Assembly (NCBI GenBank): GCA_964035015.1
Contig: OZ036016.1
Coordinates: forward strand, 4,763,214 to 4,827,213
Direction: 5' to 3'
Length of the DNA stretch: 64,000 nt
From: Corallium rubrum
Lineage: Eukaryota > Cnidaria > Anthozoa > Scleralcyonacea > Coralliidae
Within the stretch, counting starts at the first letter, position 1, and each line of letters begins with the position of its first letter. Shown piece after piece: positions 10,025-32,235 of this stretch. The notes below the pieces were generated by a model, which was given only the letters and a program-made list of their open reading frames with translations, did no database searches and was not told the DNA's origin. Both the position numbers and the translations under genes were made by a program.

Positions 10025-11164
10025 ATGAATAATACGACTTGGGCTGACAATAGAACCTGGCCTAACGTAACTCATGGCCAAACGCATGGTAGGAATCCAG
10101 CACCGATGACCTTCGATCATTTCTCGGGAACAGTCGAGCTTTACAAAGTTCTCTTCGCCATAATTGACGGTATGGGTATTATTGGAAATATTCTCGTTAT
10201 TTCAACCATCTTTCTCAATCCGAACATGAGGTCGACTATTTACTACTTGCTCGCTAACTTGGCTTTCTCGGACCTGCTGTTCGCCGTTCTCGCTCCGTTT
10301 CATATCACGGTGCTTGTCAATAACTACAACTGGAGCTTCGGCGCCGTCTTCTGCAAAGTCTATTACTTCGTCTTTCGTTCCTTCTACAGCTTCTCCGTCA
10401 TCAACCTAATCCTTATCACTGTTGAGCGTTTCCTAGCAACGCGTTATCCACTCTCGTTCCGCGGTAATCCCAAACGAACACTTGCGCTAATCCTTGTTAC
10501 CTGGGTCCTCAGCTTCATTATGACGTCTCCGTTCCTCTCCATCATGACACACATCAACCATGGCCAAGACAAGGCTTCTTGCTACCAGAACTGGCCGAGC
10601 AAGCTCGCTTCTAGGGCGTATTACACATTTATCTACGTCACTCTCTACTTCATCCCACTCGCGCTCATGGCCTTCATGTACGCCCTAATATCGATGACCC
10701 TCCGCAAGCAACCGCTGGCTATCTTCGCCGACAAGAACGAGGCGCAGCGGAAACAGTTCAACGCTCGTAAGCGAATGTCTCTTCTCGTGATTGTCATCGT
10801 CATCGCATTCTTCATCTGTTGGTCTCCGTGGAATATCATTGAATTCGTGGAGAACGCGCGGGACAATCCTTGGGATAACCCCAAAGTACTCCCCACGGTG
10901 AAGAACTACGCTATGCTTGGTACCATTCTCAGCTCGGCCGTCAATCCCGTTCTCTTCAGCTTCATGTCGTTTGAATTCCGCACCGGATTCCGCTTCGTCT
11001 TCGTGCGCATTTCGTCGTGGTATCGGCTCCGACGAGGATCAGGCGACGAGTCTCCGACCGGCTCGAGTCAACGTACGGGCAACATGGATTTGTCAAAAAG
11101 GTCGATGAAAAGAAATAATAGCAATGGCGAAGCTAATCGTGCTGAAGCGAAAGCACTTGTGTAG
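10025..11164 (+). CDS. Rhodopsin-family G-protein-coupled receptor, peptide-receptor type, intronless
   Basis: A single exon of 379 residues from the ATG at 10025; the frame is open from 9983, but only through a GTG. Seven hydrophobic helices are visible. The extracellular N-terminus has three N-glycosylation sequons (NNT, NRT, NVT). Helix 1 has GNILV, helix 2 LANLAFSDLL. The disulfide cysteines are present (FGAVFCKVYY at the start of helix 3; ASCYQNW in loop 2). The DRY motif is ERF, helix 6 has FFICWSPW with the toggle tryptophan, and helix 7 NPVLFSF replaces NPxxY. A basic, Ser-rich C-terminal tail follows. The overall look is that of neuropeptide or orphan class-A receptors of invertebrates; ligand and G protein cannot be assigned. 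Plasma membrane. Confidence 0.92.
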   Translation: MNNTTWADNRTWPNVTHGQTHGRNPAPMTFDHFSGTVELYKVLFAIIDGMGIIGNILVISTIFLNPNMRSTIYYLLANLAFSDLLFAVLAPFHITVLVNNYNWSFGAVFCKVYYFVFRSFYSFSVINLILITVERFLATRYPLSFRGNPKRTLALILVTWVLSFIMTSPFLSIMTHINHGQDKASCYQNWPSKLASRAYYTFIYVTLYFIPLALMAFMYALISMTLRKQPLAIFADKNEAQRKQFNARKRMSLLVIVIVIAFFICWSPWNIIEFVENARDNPWDNPKVLPTVKNYAMLGTILSSAVNPVLFSFMSFEFRTGFRFVFVRISSWYRLRRGSGDESPTGSSQRTGNMDLSKRSMKRNNSNGEANRAEAKALV

Positions 11165-11241
11165 GTGAAGGACAGAGATTATGAGCACTAATCCGCTGAA
11201 TGTTTGTTAATAAGCTGACGATATACAGTTAAAAGACCACG

Positions 11242-11406
11242 TATTACCACCCACCTTAAACATTGTCACGCAACGATGATTTTGTCGCGAGTTGAAAAAA
11301 TTTGTTGAAAAAAGTAGACTCCAGTTCTACTTGCTGCAATACGCTGACTCAACTTACAACAACATCACTGTTGCGTGACAATGTTTAAGGTGGGTGGTAG
11401 GTAATA
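11242..11406. mobile_element. Foldback MITE with about 35-bp terminal inverted repeats
   Basis: attaccacccaccttaaaca...ttgtcacgcaac on the left is mirrored by gttgcgtgacaatgtttaag...gtgggtggta on the right, 165 bp in all. It lies 78 bp after the GPCR stop, so it may be part of the 3' UTR. Confidence 0.85.
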
Positions 11407-11756
11407 CATGCAACAACGCTAATTTGTCGCTCGTATTACTTCACCTTTATGTAGTAAACAACTGGGGGTATATTGAAGTTTACATAAGGATTTTTTTTTT
11501 TGCGATTTTTATCGCGCGCCTGCAGTGAAAGTTGTTTGTGTGTAAATAAGTACTTAGTCATTTCACGACGATTTTTCCCCGCAAACTTAATACGATTTTT
11601 CCCCCCGAATGTGTCCGAATTTACCCTATTTCGAGAAAAACATTTGTGATTAATGTGGTATGACTGGTATCCGCCACGCTGTTAAGAGCTTTTCTTTGGA
11701 AAATGTCGTAGATCGTGTACTAAGGCTAGCTAAGACAAACCGCTTTCCTCACATGC
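11407..11756. other. Unique sequence downstream of the GPCR
   Basis: Nothing recognised apart from short T- and C-runs. Confidence 0.45.
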
Positions 11757-11972
11757 ATGCATAGTACAGTACAGTACAGTGCAGTGCAGTACAGCGCAGT
11801 GCAGCACAGTGCAGTACAGTACAGTACAGTGCAGTGCAGTGCAGTGCAGTCCAGTGCAGTCCAGTGCGGTGCGCTGCGCTGCGCTGCGGTGCGGTGCGGT
11901 GCGGTGCGGTGCGGTGCGGTGCGGTGCGGTGCGGTGCGGTGCGGTGCAGTGCAATACAGTACAGTACAGTAG
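11757..11972. repeat. Pentanucleotide array (AGTAC/AGTGC/GGTGC)n
   Basis: A 5-bp array whose unit drifts from cagta through cagtg to cggtg and back. It is open in most frames on both strands, which explains the predicted Cys/Thr/His-rich peptides. It is the reverse-complement family of the (TGTAC)n arrays at 1 and at 60.6 kb. Confidence 0.95.
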
Positions 11973-12757
11973 ACACACGGAAAAACTGAGCCAGCAGCTA
12001 GCGTTGTGCGGTTATCAGTTGTACGTCAGCCTTTATGTTTGTCTGAGTTTATAATCAGTTAACTATTCTTGCATTCTTGACAACAGAAAATGACTCTTTG
12101 GGAATCCCTCGAGATCTAATTTTGGCTTGTTTGTCTGAGTGTTGGTCTTATACATAGTACTAATCGTACGCTTCGCTATTTCTTAAATATCGTATTGTAA
12201 ATTTCTTGTGCTGTAAAAATACCAGTTCCTTTACTTGAGACATAAATAATGTAAAAATAAGATCACTGACACTACTAGAAATAAAACGAAGAAAGACAAA
12301 AATAATAGAAAAAACTCTGAAAGAAAATATATATATATATATCATACAATGAATATGTATCTGTGTAGGAACGTATTCATTCAAAATATGGTCTGGAATC
12401 TCAGCTAAAGTCTTTGTTCTATCTTTTTGTTCGCCTTTATGCATTTTTGTGCACGGTGTACGGTCACTGAACACATTGTATTTTAGTATAATGAACGAAT
12501 TATCCAATAGCAACGTTTCAGTTCAATCACTCAACCGTGCTATTTAAATATTAATAACGGTTCAACATAAAATCCCAGCTCATTATAGGCGCTTTGAAGT
12601 TTGCCGAGTTTCCAGACCATATCTCGATTGATTAGGTTAGGAAGGATCTGTACTAACCTTCATTTAGTAAATCTATAGTTTTAAATCAAAAGTTATTCAA
12701 TACTTAATGATTCATGTTCTTTTGTTGGCATTTTTACATCTTTATACATAAACCACT
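11973..12757. other. Intergenic stretch, nothing recognised
   Basis: AT-rich. A 117-codon minus-strand frame at 12160-12513 has no detectable domain and is interrupted by a short (TA)n tract near 12328-12343. Not called as a gene. Confidence 0.45.
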
Positions 12758-13009
12758 AACAGGCGAATTTCAGGGTATTGCGAGCGCATCATTTTGCAAA
12801 GGAATTGGCTGGCTCTTGGTGGGCTCTGCACAAAGTAAGCAATGGCAAGCAGACTTGCTAGCGAGCAAAGAACAGCAGAATAACAGTGTTAAACATCCAG
12901 AAACTATATCTATACTTTGTTGGTTTTAAACAGTATGTTTACTTTGAGTGGAGCTTGCCAGTTTTTTTGAAAAATGATGCGCGCGCAACACCCTGAAACT
13001 CGCCTATTG
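12758..13009. mobile_element. MITE with inverted ends AGGCGARTTTCAGGGTRTTGCG, copy 1
   Basis: The left end aggcgaatttcagggtattg continues cgagcgcatcattttgcaaa; the right end is its inverse (aaaatgatgcgcgcgcaaca, ccctgaaactcgccta). The interior shares agcaatggcaagcagacttg and actttgagtggagcttgcca with a second copy near 35 kb. About 250 bp, non-coding. Confidence 0.85.
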
Positions 13010-13465
13010 CATACATTCAACAATCCGTCATTATATAGACATTGTACACACAGCCTCAACTTCATGCTCTTAATTCTGCTTAGTATTTCTTAGACTTGCG
13101 CTAAACGATACATTGTAGATGATGTCAATGCGACATCGAGCTAAACAATTTCAATCAAACGTATTGTCCGTGTACATATTGTCGTATTGTCCGTCCGACT
13201 CAGACGAATTTAATTCGTGTGTCGAATTTAATCAAGTTACACTGTATGCATCGGAGTTGCGTCGAATAAAATTGAAAGTAAATTGGTCCAAATTAAATTC
13301 ATCGGTAATGCATCGCTACTTAATATGTCACTTTGTGCTATACTAAACTACAAATGCGTACCCAGGGCATTTTGCCTCGGTAGAAATTCGGAGAAAATCA
13401 CTACTGAGGTTGTTTTGCGGGAATATAAATACGAGACCTGTTTTCACACAACGATCTCAAACTCA
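13010..13465. other. Intergenic stretch, nothing recognised
   Basis: Contains cgaatttaattcg-type palindromic pieces (13205-13300) but no gene or clear element. Confidence 0.4.
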
Positions 13466-13750
13466 TTAATAATTCATGAGGAAAACACAAAGGAAATCAG
13501 TATAATGTCTGTGGTTTGGATATCGGAGTAAGAAATTACATAAATTAAGCAAACTTTTACTTTGATTTTTTCTTAAAATACTGATTTGTTTGGGATGCTA
13601 TATCATACACTCGGAGGAGTGCTTCATCAGGATATTCAAACACCTCGAAGTTTGTTCAAAAACCTCGGCTTCGCCTCGGTTTTCAACAAACGTCTCAGCT
13701 GTGTTTGGATATCCTGATGAAACACTCCTCCTCGTGTATGATATATTACA
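13466..13750 (+). mobile_element. Interspersed element, family 'ATTAATAATTCATGAGG', copy 4
   Basis: The 5' block aactcattaataattcatga is followed by a long terminal hairpin: tatcatacactcggaggagt...catcaggatattcaaaca against gtttggatatcctgatgaaa...cctcgtgtatgata, with loop cctcggcttcgcctcgg. Directly after it, 13750-13800 carries a retroelement-tail-like piece (ctgataaagacactag...gtcgaaatattgag). Confidence 0.7.
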
Positions 13751-13889
13751 TCACCCCTGATAAAGACACTAGATTGCGGAGGGTCGAAATATTGAGACAG
13801 TCAGATTTGTCATTCGGATTGTTGTTGTGCGACAACGTTATAAAACCGGCAAAAGCCATGTGCATGATCGGTGGCAGCGATAATAGATT

Positions 13890-14060
13890 ACAATAATTAA
13901 TGCATTAGGTACTGCACATGAGAAGTACGACGTTTGAATCAGAGTCGCTCCAATGTCGCATAATGCGAAAGGCCTTGGCGCTCTAAATACAATCTGCCGC
14001 TCTTAATTCATTCAAACGTCGCTCTTCTGCCGCGCATGAGAAGAGCGACGTTTGAAATGG
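13890..14060. repeat. Decayed inverted repeat related to the 17.1 kb MITE
   Basis: taatgcattaggtactgcac and atgagaagtacgacgtttga resemble the inner part of the element at 17124-17509 (tatgcattagatacggtaca, tgagaagttcgccgtc). The right side (caaacgtcgctcttctgccg...catgagaagagcgacg) is a second, inverted piece. Confidence 0.45.
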
Positions 14061-14104
14061 GCTTAAAAAAGGTAAACAAAATAAGTAGGCATAACCGTGC
14101 ATAG

Positions 14105-14500
14105 TATGTTCTAAGGATTTTGGGTGAAGGAAAATTCGAGTGTAGAAAACCGGGACCAGTTGCGAAAAATGCAACAGGGCATGGTATGTAATCGAGTGAA
14201 ATGCCCAATATTACTTATAATATACTCAATTCTCTCCTGGCATTACCACCTTATTATATATACAGAACTCGCGATCAAGCTCTCGGCAACGGCCTCCGTG
14301 GCTCAGTGGTCAAAGCATTGCACTAGAATCGCAAGGTCGCGGGTTCAATTCCTGCCTATGTAGTTGCATTTTTCGCAACTGGTCCCGGTTTGGTCTTAAA
14401 ATGTATATATTCTACACTCGAATTTTCCTTCACCCAAAATCCTTAGAACATGCTATGTATGTAAGCGAGTGAAATGCCCAATATTACTTCTAATAACCGT
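14105..14500 (+). mobile_element. tRNA-derived SINE (family B) with an inverted partial copy upstream
   Basis: A tRNA-like head at about 14290-14355 has an A-box region (CGTGGCTCAGTGGTCAAAGC) and a B box (GGGTTCAATTCC). The body gcaactggtcccggtttgg, ttctacactcgaattttcc and the tail gagtgaaatgcccaatatta end near 14500. Upstream, 14105-14215 carries the body and tail of the same family inverted, so the pair forms a large hairpin. The family recurs at 37845-38083 on the minus strand. Confidence 0.75.
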
Positions 14501-15777
14501 GCATAGTTTGGTACGATTCCGAACTCGTCCGATACAGTTCCGAACTAGTCCGGTACTGCTCCGGACTCGTCCGATACTCTGTGTGAACGCGTGCACCGAA
14601 AATAACTGTGACGACTGAGGTCACGCAACGACGACTTATATTACGAAAGAGACAAATTAACCAAAAATCAACAAGGCCCTTATTCCAAGGATCAATATTC
14701 AACAGGAGACTAACTAGTACGGTTCATATGTCAACGAGTCTAACACTACACGTCGCCAGAACGCATGGCGTAATGGAAAGAAACCCCATAGGCAAACACC
14801 GTAGGGCAAACATCGAACGATTACGTATACCAAAATAAACGCTAATTGTTCTAATTAAATATGAATAACAAAACATATCGACGTGGTATATATTTAATTA
14901 GAAAAAAACACACGCTATATAATCGGATCAGTGGGAAAAAGATAATACGATATTGACCACAGACACACTGATTTAAAGGAGCTTTATATGGATGAAATAT
15001 TGAATTATAAGGTCTATTTACATGAGCCACTAGCACGGAAGAAAAATTGAATCATTAGGATTCGTTCATATCTATTAAAACTAAACCAATTCTTCTTTGA
15101 AAATTTAGTTTGAGAGTTCTATAAAAACCACAGTATAATCCTAATCAGAAAAGCAGTCTGGTTAACCGAGCTAGCTTGCCTTATCGTTATCGTATATCGA
15201 CAAATGCTTATATGTACTAAAAATGACGAAATGTTAATATTTAAAACATGGTTCAAATTATATATTATGTTCTTCTAAGCGAAATCAATGTCAAAAACCT
15301 AGGTATATACATACATTATATATAGACATATTGATTCACGAAGTTCCCACAAGCTGTCAAAATATTAGTATAATCCAGAGTATAATCTAATCGATCCAAT
15401 GGAATTAATGCAACACGAGAACCTACACTTGCGCTAAACATCACACGATACACGTTTTATGCCAAAGGCAAAGACGTATTCCTAAAAAAGTGTTTTGGCG
15501 GCCACAACAGATAACAACTACAATTACTAAACATTATCACAGTAGAAATCAATGAATAAATCCTTGAACGACCATCTAATTATTCAATACAGTATCTCAA
15601 CTAAATCCGTGCTAAATTGCTAATACGTATCTTTAACGACAAAAACATATACCGAGCACTGTATCATATACAGTTCGACTAAACATCGGCAAAAATAAGG
15701 ACAACGCCCGTTTGATACTGTATATACATGCATTAATGTCACCATAATAGTTTTCCAAATTGTTCGGTTCTTTCAAA
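14501..15777. other. Intergenic stretch, 3' side of the PH-domain gene
   Basis: It starts with a short imperfect tandem (cgatactgctccggactcgt-like, about 14505-14580). The rest is AT-rich unique sequence that should include the 3' UTR of the minus-strand PH gene. No exon recognised. Confidence 0.4.
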
Positions 15778-16476
15778 TCACAGTGACGTGACGAACTCTT
15801 TTATATTCATGTGTACGCTAGGATTAGTGAAGGCGAGCTCGGAGTCTGGTGAATCTGACTCTGGAATTAACGTTCTGGTATCATCGTGTTTCGATTTTGA
15901 CGACTTCGGAAGAATACTGACTACGGATATCATGCCCAGTTGAAGACCTTCAGAATCTCGTGCGCCATTTGTGCTACGATCTGGCGACGACGGCGGCGAT
16001 GGCTCGACGGGGGAACGAATTGATCGTTTACTTTCGATATTCGGAGTCGTTACCATCGAAAACGGTGTTGGTATCCAGGACAGGCGTACTCCGCTAGCGT
16101 TGACTTGCGAGGCGTTATTCATCGCCATCTGCCAACGACTTTGTTCTTTAACATCCTCATATGTAAACAGATGTGTGCCTTTCTTGGTCTTCAATTGCAG
16201 CGGGTACTTCTTCGTCTTGGTGTACTCCCGATGAAAGATTTCCGCCAGTGACGGGAATTTGCTTTTTCCTTTCCCCTTATCACAACGGCTTCCAGGTTGA
16301 ATCTCGATACGTCCAGCGACACGGTTCTTCTTGGAATCGTCGTAGAAGGTCAACTGTCGTCCGTACAACACGCACCAGTACGATCGCCATTTGTAATGTC
16401 GCTCTCGTTTCAATACTTTGCCCTCGTATTGCCCCGCCGTTAAATCCGAGTAGTCGGAGACGTCTCCGCCGTACAT
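15778..16476 (-). CDS. PH-domain protein, small, intronless
   Basis: A 232-residue frame from the ATG at 16476. Residues about 16-125 form a pleckstrin-homology domain: YEGKVLKRERHYKWRSYWCV is the first hairpin with the usual K/R cluster before W, then LYGRQLTFYDDSK, a variable loop, YPLQLKTKKGTHLFTYED, and the C-terminal helix with the conserved tryptophan (EQSRWQMAMNNA). The layout recalls beta-spectrin-type PH domains. The remaining 107 residues are Ser/Pro-rich and look disordered (SPVEPSPPSSPDRS). PH domains bind phosphoinositides or protein partners at membranes; the real ligand is unknown. No other domain is visible, so it is an adaptor-like protein or one part of a larger gene whose other exons I did not find. 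Confidence 0.75.
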   Translation of the reverse strand: MYGGDVSDYSDLTAGQYEGKVLKRERHYKWRSYWCVLYGRQLTFYDDSKKNRVAGRIEIQPGSRCDKGKGKSKFPSLAEIFHREYTKTKKYPLQLKTKKGTHLFTYEDVKEQSRWQMAMNNASQVNASGVRLSWIPTPFSMVTTPNIESKRSIRSPVEPSPPSSPDRSTNGARDSEGLQLGMISVVSILPKSSKSKHDDTRTLIPESDSPDSELAFTNPSVHMNIKEFVTSL

Positions 16477-17120
16477 TGCGCCGTCACAATAACTTTCAAA
16501 GTCAAACCAGTTATATTGACAAATTCACAAAGATACACGGAAGTTCTTCCGACTAAGAGATGTTATGTCTGATACCGAATCACGAGGACTTGATATTTTA
16601 AACGATTTTCGGCTGGAACATTCGTTAAAGTAATGTATAAATGTAGGATCGGGTTTCAACGCACAAACATCACCACGGCCTCCCAGGGAGTTGCTGCAGT
16701 TTAATTTGCATACAGTGCACAATAGACAAAGATTAGTCCGTCTTCTCGATAAATTATTAAGTAAATGTATATGTATTGTGAGGAAAGGTTTGCGTGAATC
16801 ATTGTGGGCGAAGACTACAAACCGCAAAGTCAGCCAACTTTGTCTTCAGTTGAACTTGAAACTAGGCATTTCATAGTTAAACGATAGTTCTCTTTTATTT
16901 TACTACGTTTTTTTAATACAAAACTTTTTTATTTAAGTTTATCTTTGAATGTATAATCTAGTTTGATTAAATCTAGTTTAAGAACTTATCGTTTATCTTA
17001 CTAAAATATTAATCAGTTTAAATTTGAAACTATTTAAGTCAGGGAAGTGTTTCAGTCAAACAATAGTTTTATTTTGCTGACAAGCTTTTTATTAGTTTAA
17101 AATAAATTTAGTTTGAAAAC
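16477..17120. other. Region upstream of the PH-domain gene
   Basis: Presumed 5' UTR and promoter on the minus strand. Short repeats of the type gtttaaatctagtttaa near 16960-17110 give it an AT-rich palindromic texture. No separate gene supported. Confidence 0.4.
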
Positions 17121-17123
17121 TTA

Positions 17124-17509
17124 GGCCAGTTTTAGACGGCGTGCTTTTCATGTGCCGAATCTAATAGTAATTTGGGACGACTCAAATCTATTTAGCACGG
17201 CAGTCAATTTAAACGGCGAACCAAATGGGTCGCACCAAATACCGTTTCGTGTTTCTGTGAACCTAATATAGAAAATACATTTTAATAATTTATGCATTAG
17301 ATACGGTACATGAGAAGTTCGCCGTCTAAATCGATCTAAACCAACGTCGCACCAAATGCATTAAGTACGACCAATTCAGTCGAACTTAATCAAATGGTCG
17401 AACCAAATAAAAATTGCCGTACCTATTTGATTTAGACGCCGTGCTTATCATGTACCTAATCTCTCCTATTTGGTTCGGCACATGAAAAGCACGCCGTCTA
17501 AAACAGGCC
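17124..17509. mobile_element. MITE with TTA target-site duplication (PIF/Harbinger-like pattern)
   Basis: The ends ggccagttttagacggcgtg and (right, read inward) ggcctgttttagacggcgtg are inverted over about 36 bp. TTA flanks both sides (17121-17123 and 17510-17512). Length 386 bp, non-coding. A 3-bp TTA duplication is typical of PIF/Harbinger-type elements; the superfamily call is an inference. Confidence 0.8.
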
Positions 17510-17625
17510 TTACGATTCGCCTTTGCTAATTAAATTAATTATCTTTTTTTAAAAGGTTTAATAATCTCTACTCATGTCACGTTCGACGCATGTACGGAAC
17601 TAATGTTCTCAAGTTATTAAAGGTA

Positions 17626-17643
17626 CCCCCCCCCCCCCCCCCC
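17626..17643. repeat. Poly-C run
   Basis: About 18 consecutive C followed by tccc. Homopolymer length may be inexact in any assembly. Confidence 0.9.
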
Positions 17644-17676
17644 TCCCACTCCATTCTGCGCAAACATAAAGCTCCG

Positions 17677-17941
17677 CGCATATGTACTCTTATAAAGGCA
17701 CGTTTGACTTCATTTGAACACGAAAGAAGTTGAGTTCTTTCGTGTTCAAATGACGTCAAACGTGCCTTTATAAGAGTATATATGCACAGGAGCGGTATGT
17801 TTTATTTGTTTCATAAAATAAAAAGAAAAATCAAGCTTAAAGTGAGGCAAATTTGGCGGACTTTTCCGGCCAGCTGACGCCATTTTACGTCATTCATGAT
17901 CTCTGTTCTCTTATAAATGCACGTGCGTAGAGGGCACCTTA
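17677..17941. mobile_element. Foldback element with CRE-type palindromes, copy 2
   Basis: Same order as the copy at 4819: catatgtactcttataaagg, a TTTGAC(t/g)TCATTTG arm, a very short turn (gaagttgagttctttc), the mirrored arm, then the tail ggcggacttttccggccagc and cattttacgtcattcatgat. One arm has lost the TGACGTCA octamer (TGACTTCA), the other keeps it. Confidence 0.75.
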
Positions 17942-20564
17942 TTTTATAAATCTGTTTACACAAGGCTCTCTCAATGGTTTACACTGGGCTGTGGTACTTC
18001 CTGTAATATGCTTTAACCCAGCTAGGCTAATTATTGTTGATCTAAAAGCATTGCATGGTGGAAACTACCAATTCGATCATGTTCCAACTCGCCATCAAGT
18101 TCACATACCGTACTACGTTTTGTTATGAAATCTCCGATTTGTTTGCAGGTTGTTCCATGTCGTTGTGACGTTTCTTATGTATAAACAACTTACTACCAGA
18201 GGCCTTCAACAACCTCGTAGCCAGGGTCTTATCTCCGGTCGCCGCCCGAGGTTGAGCCATACATACCACCAGTTAACATACTCGTAAACAAGCTTGTTAG
18301 AGGCAACCTTGTCGCGAATTGATAAATTTAACAGCACGCATGTCACTTACAACCTGCTACAAGCCTGTAGCCAACGCATCTAGATCCTCCAAAAATCTCA
18401 TTCCACAGGTTTCTAGAGCAGGTTTCTAGAGCAGGTTTCTAGGTTTCTTTTTACAAGCGCTACATCACGTGGATACTAGTCTATGACGTCAAACCGGAGG
18501 TATTTATAGTTTTATGTTCTCGATGTTCAGAAATTTCCGGTTATAATTTCCAAGAGCAACTCCCGCATATTAATGAGCCGGTCTAAACGGATCGTGTGGC
18601 AAGAGAAGTCTAGATGAAGCAACAAGCATACAGAACTGCACTGATGTCAATCTTGAAAACTATTATTACATTACGATGAACGTCGCTGCTGCAAGATTGT
18701 TTTCCAGATGTTCAAAAGTACGGGCAAGTATCGCGTAATTTTGGGTTTGTGAGTTATTGAAAATTTGACATTGATTTTGTTTGTACGAGAATATAGACAA
18801 TCTTCTTTTACTAAACGACTTAATACTGTAAGCTGGAAAGTTAAGCAATTGAGATACTTTATGTGTACTACTTACTATTCAGTAACCACTGGTCAAACAA
18901 TTGCGACGGATAGCTACCCTAGAATCCTACATTTCTCATGCAGCTCTCTTCAAACACTTCATATAATTGCTCTTTCTCGTCACCTTGACAAACAGGCCAA
19001 TATACAGTGTGATAGATATAAAGTATGGAAATTTACTCCACGCCTGTTCTTAAGATCGTTGCTATGAAGTAGAGAAAGAAATGCATATCTATATATACTG
19101 ACTGAACATGTTAAATTATGTTGAGTTCACTTAAGTTGTCTTTACCTGTTATTATACACTAACTGGGAACAACAAATGTTCAATTTAGTTCATTCTAATA
19201 CAACCACGACTTCTCTTAGTGCTCTCTAACTACCTAACCACAACAAAGGGTTTATGGCTTTATGTTGTAGTCTGTGATATGGTCTGACCACAAAGTATCG
19301 ACACTTCCTGTTTTACTTTCGTTTTGCCTGAAGCGAACGTACATGCAACCGGCACGCCACTTGCGCTGGAGCTTGCAACATTCCTAGACTTATAGTCAAA
19401 TATGGGAAAGTTTAATTTTATTCAAAACGTTATAAAACCGACCATGAATGTTTACAGCATGCGGATAACCCTCTTTAAAATGTCGGGCTTGCCAAAGCGT
19501 CTCTTCCCGAGGAGTAATTAAAATTGCCTGACGTTTTATACAGAGTATGTAATTAAATATTCTTGCGTAAATTAGCGCATGGCGTTTAAAACTGTCTAAA
19601 TGGAACTCTTTACTGTCTGAATTACTGGATTTTTTAATAGTATAGTATTCTATATTCTAGCTAACGTGACGATTTTATTCACCTCTGGGGAAGCTGTTGG
19701 ACACGCAACCTTCTGTGACGCAACTCTAGTCAACTCCAGCCATTATTTGAGATCAGTGACTCCAGCACTACTGTATCTCCCCAGTCCTCCAAAATGGCAA
19801 CCCTGCGTAGGTGCCACACTCCCCCCACACTCCCCCTCCCCCCCCCCTCCCTCCACCCCCATAGAGTACATAATATAAGACTACAAGAGCATTGGGGCCA
19901 AAAATGCGAGGAAAATTAAACACCGTCGTTAGAGGGGGAAATGAGCTAAAATTTGTCCAAAACAAGCCTTTTACTAAATTTCCATCACAATTTTTAAGAA
20001 AATAAAATTTTTAGAATTTTTGGTCTTATTACTATTATAAATTCTTCCCTTAGTTCTTTATTGAGGAGTCTATTATCTTTGTTGAATTTTTCCACTCCTT
20101 GGATATAAATTGTGGCTGCCATTTTGAAGTACCTGGCCGCATGTATTGGCAAGTCTCATGGACAAGTCTCCAAAGGGCCTGGTTACTATCTTTTCCCCTC
20201 TAATGACAATGCCCTATTTTCCTCGCACATTTGACTAGACTCAGCATACTAGCACAGGAATGCCCTCTCTAGTATTATATTATGATCTCTATGCCCTCCA
20301 AGATTGCCTAAGAAAGAGGTTACGTTAATTAAATTCATTCATGACTGATCAGAACTTGCGTTAAAATTCCTAAGAGGGCTAAGCCACCGCCATCACCCAC
20401 ACAAAAAAATTTTTCAGGAGGCCCCTCACTTTCTATACTATACTATACTATGCTTATGAAGATGACAAATAGTTTCCTTTCTAATTTGACCTATAGCATC
20501 AACACTTACAAAATAGCATCATGATCTTGCTTGCTCAAATTTCCATGTAATATCACTGGTCACT
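17942..20564. other. Intergenic stretch upstream of the SAMD9-like gene
   Basis: Contains a fragment of the aacctcgta-ccagggtcttatctcc inverted-end family (18213-18262, compare 32353-32424), a small triplicate of caggtttctagag (18410-18440) and a C-rich tract (19817-19860). The remainder is unique AT-rich DNA. The promoter of the SAMD9-like gene should lie towards its right end; I saw no confident TATA box, ISRE-like element or 5' UTR exon. Confidence 0.4.
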
Positions 20565-31542
<10,978 letters not shown>

Positions 31543-31559
31543 ACAGATAACAAGTAGCG

Positions 31560-31755
31560 TAAAACAAAACAAAACAAAACAAAACAAAACAAAACAAAAC
31601 AAAACAAAACAAAACAAAACAAAACAAAACAAAACAAAACAAAACAAAACAAAACAAAACAAAACAAAACAAAACAAAACAAAACAAAACAAAACAAAAC
31701 AAAACAAAACAAAACAAAACAAAACAAAACAAAACAAAACAAAACAAAACAAAAC

Positions 31756-31786
<31 letters not shown>

Positions 31787-31793
31787 CAAAACA
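31560..31793. repeat. Pentanucleotide array (AAAAC)n
   Basis: About 46 copies with one extra-A slip near 31755, beginning about 18 bp after the SAMD9-like stop codon. It is therefore probably transcribed in its 3' UTR. The minus-strand Phe/Cys/Val/Leu frames are artefacts. Confidence 0.97.
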
Positions 31794-32195
31794 GATTTAT
31801 GAAATTAACAACTAAAAATCCTATATCCTATACAAGTAATTTTGAACATAAGAATAGAGTTACTATAAGTATTATAGAGTTATTATATGTATTAACACTA
31901 TAGATTAAACTTTGAAGCATGAATATAAAAATATGGTAGCTATAGTAATGCATGAACTTTAAGAAAGATAGTATAAACAGAAATGGCGTTTGTAATTGAG
32001 AAAAGCATGAAAATTTACAAGGATATTACCAAAATTGGATTAAATTTTACTGAACCGTTTAGCAATTCAAAGTGGACTGAATTAGACCAGCTTTTCGGGA
32101 TCGTATACTCTTGCTCCAGAATCCAAATATTCCCTCGAATATTACATTGCTGCTGATTGGTAGATACCAACTGGAATTAAGTTATTGGCTAAAAT

Positions 32196-32235
<40 letters not shown>

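Noticed and set aside
11730-12054. Cys/Thr/His-rich peptides on both strands
   Set aside because: Translations of a 5-bp array; the metallothionein-like look is due to composition.
12160-12513. 117-codon minus-strand frame
   Set aside because: AT-rich, crosses a (TA)n tract and has no family resemblance or splice context.
14281-14360. Possible functional tRNA gene
   Set aside because: A and B boxes are present, but the cloverleaf arms are imperfect and the unit continues into a SINE body found elsewhere.
16525-16827. 100-codon minus-strand frame upstream of the PH-domain gene
   Set aside because: No domain, out of phase with the PH frame; more likely 5' UTR or flank.
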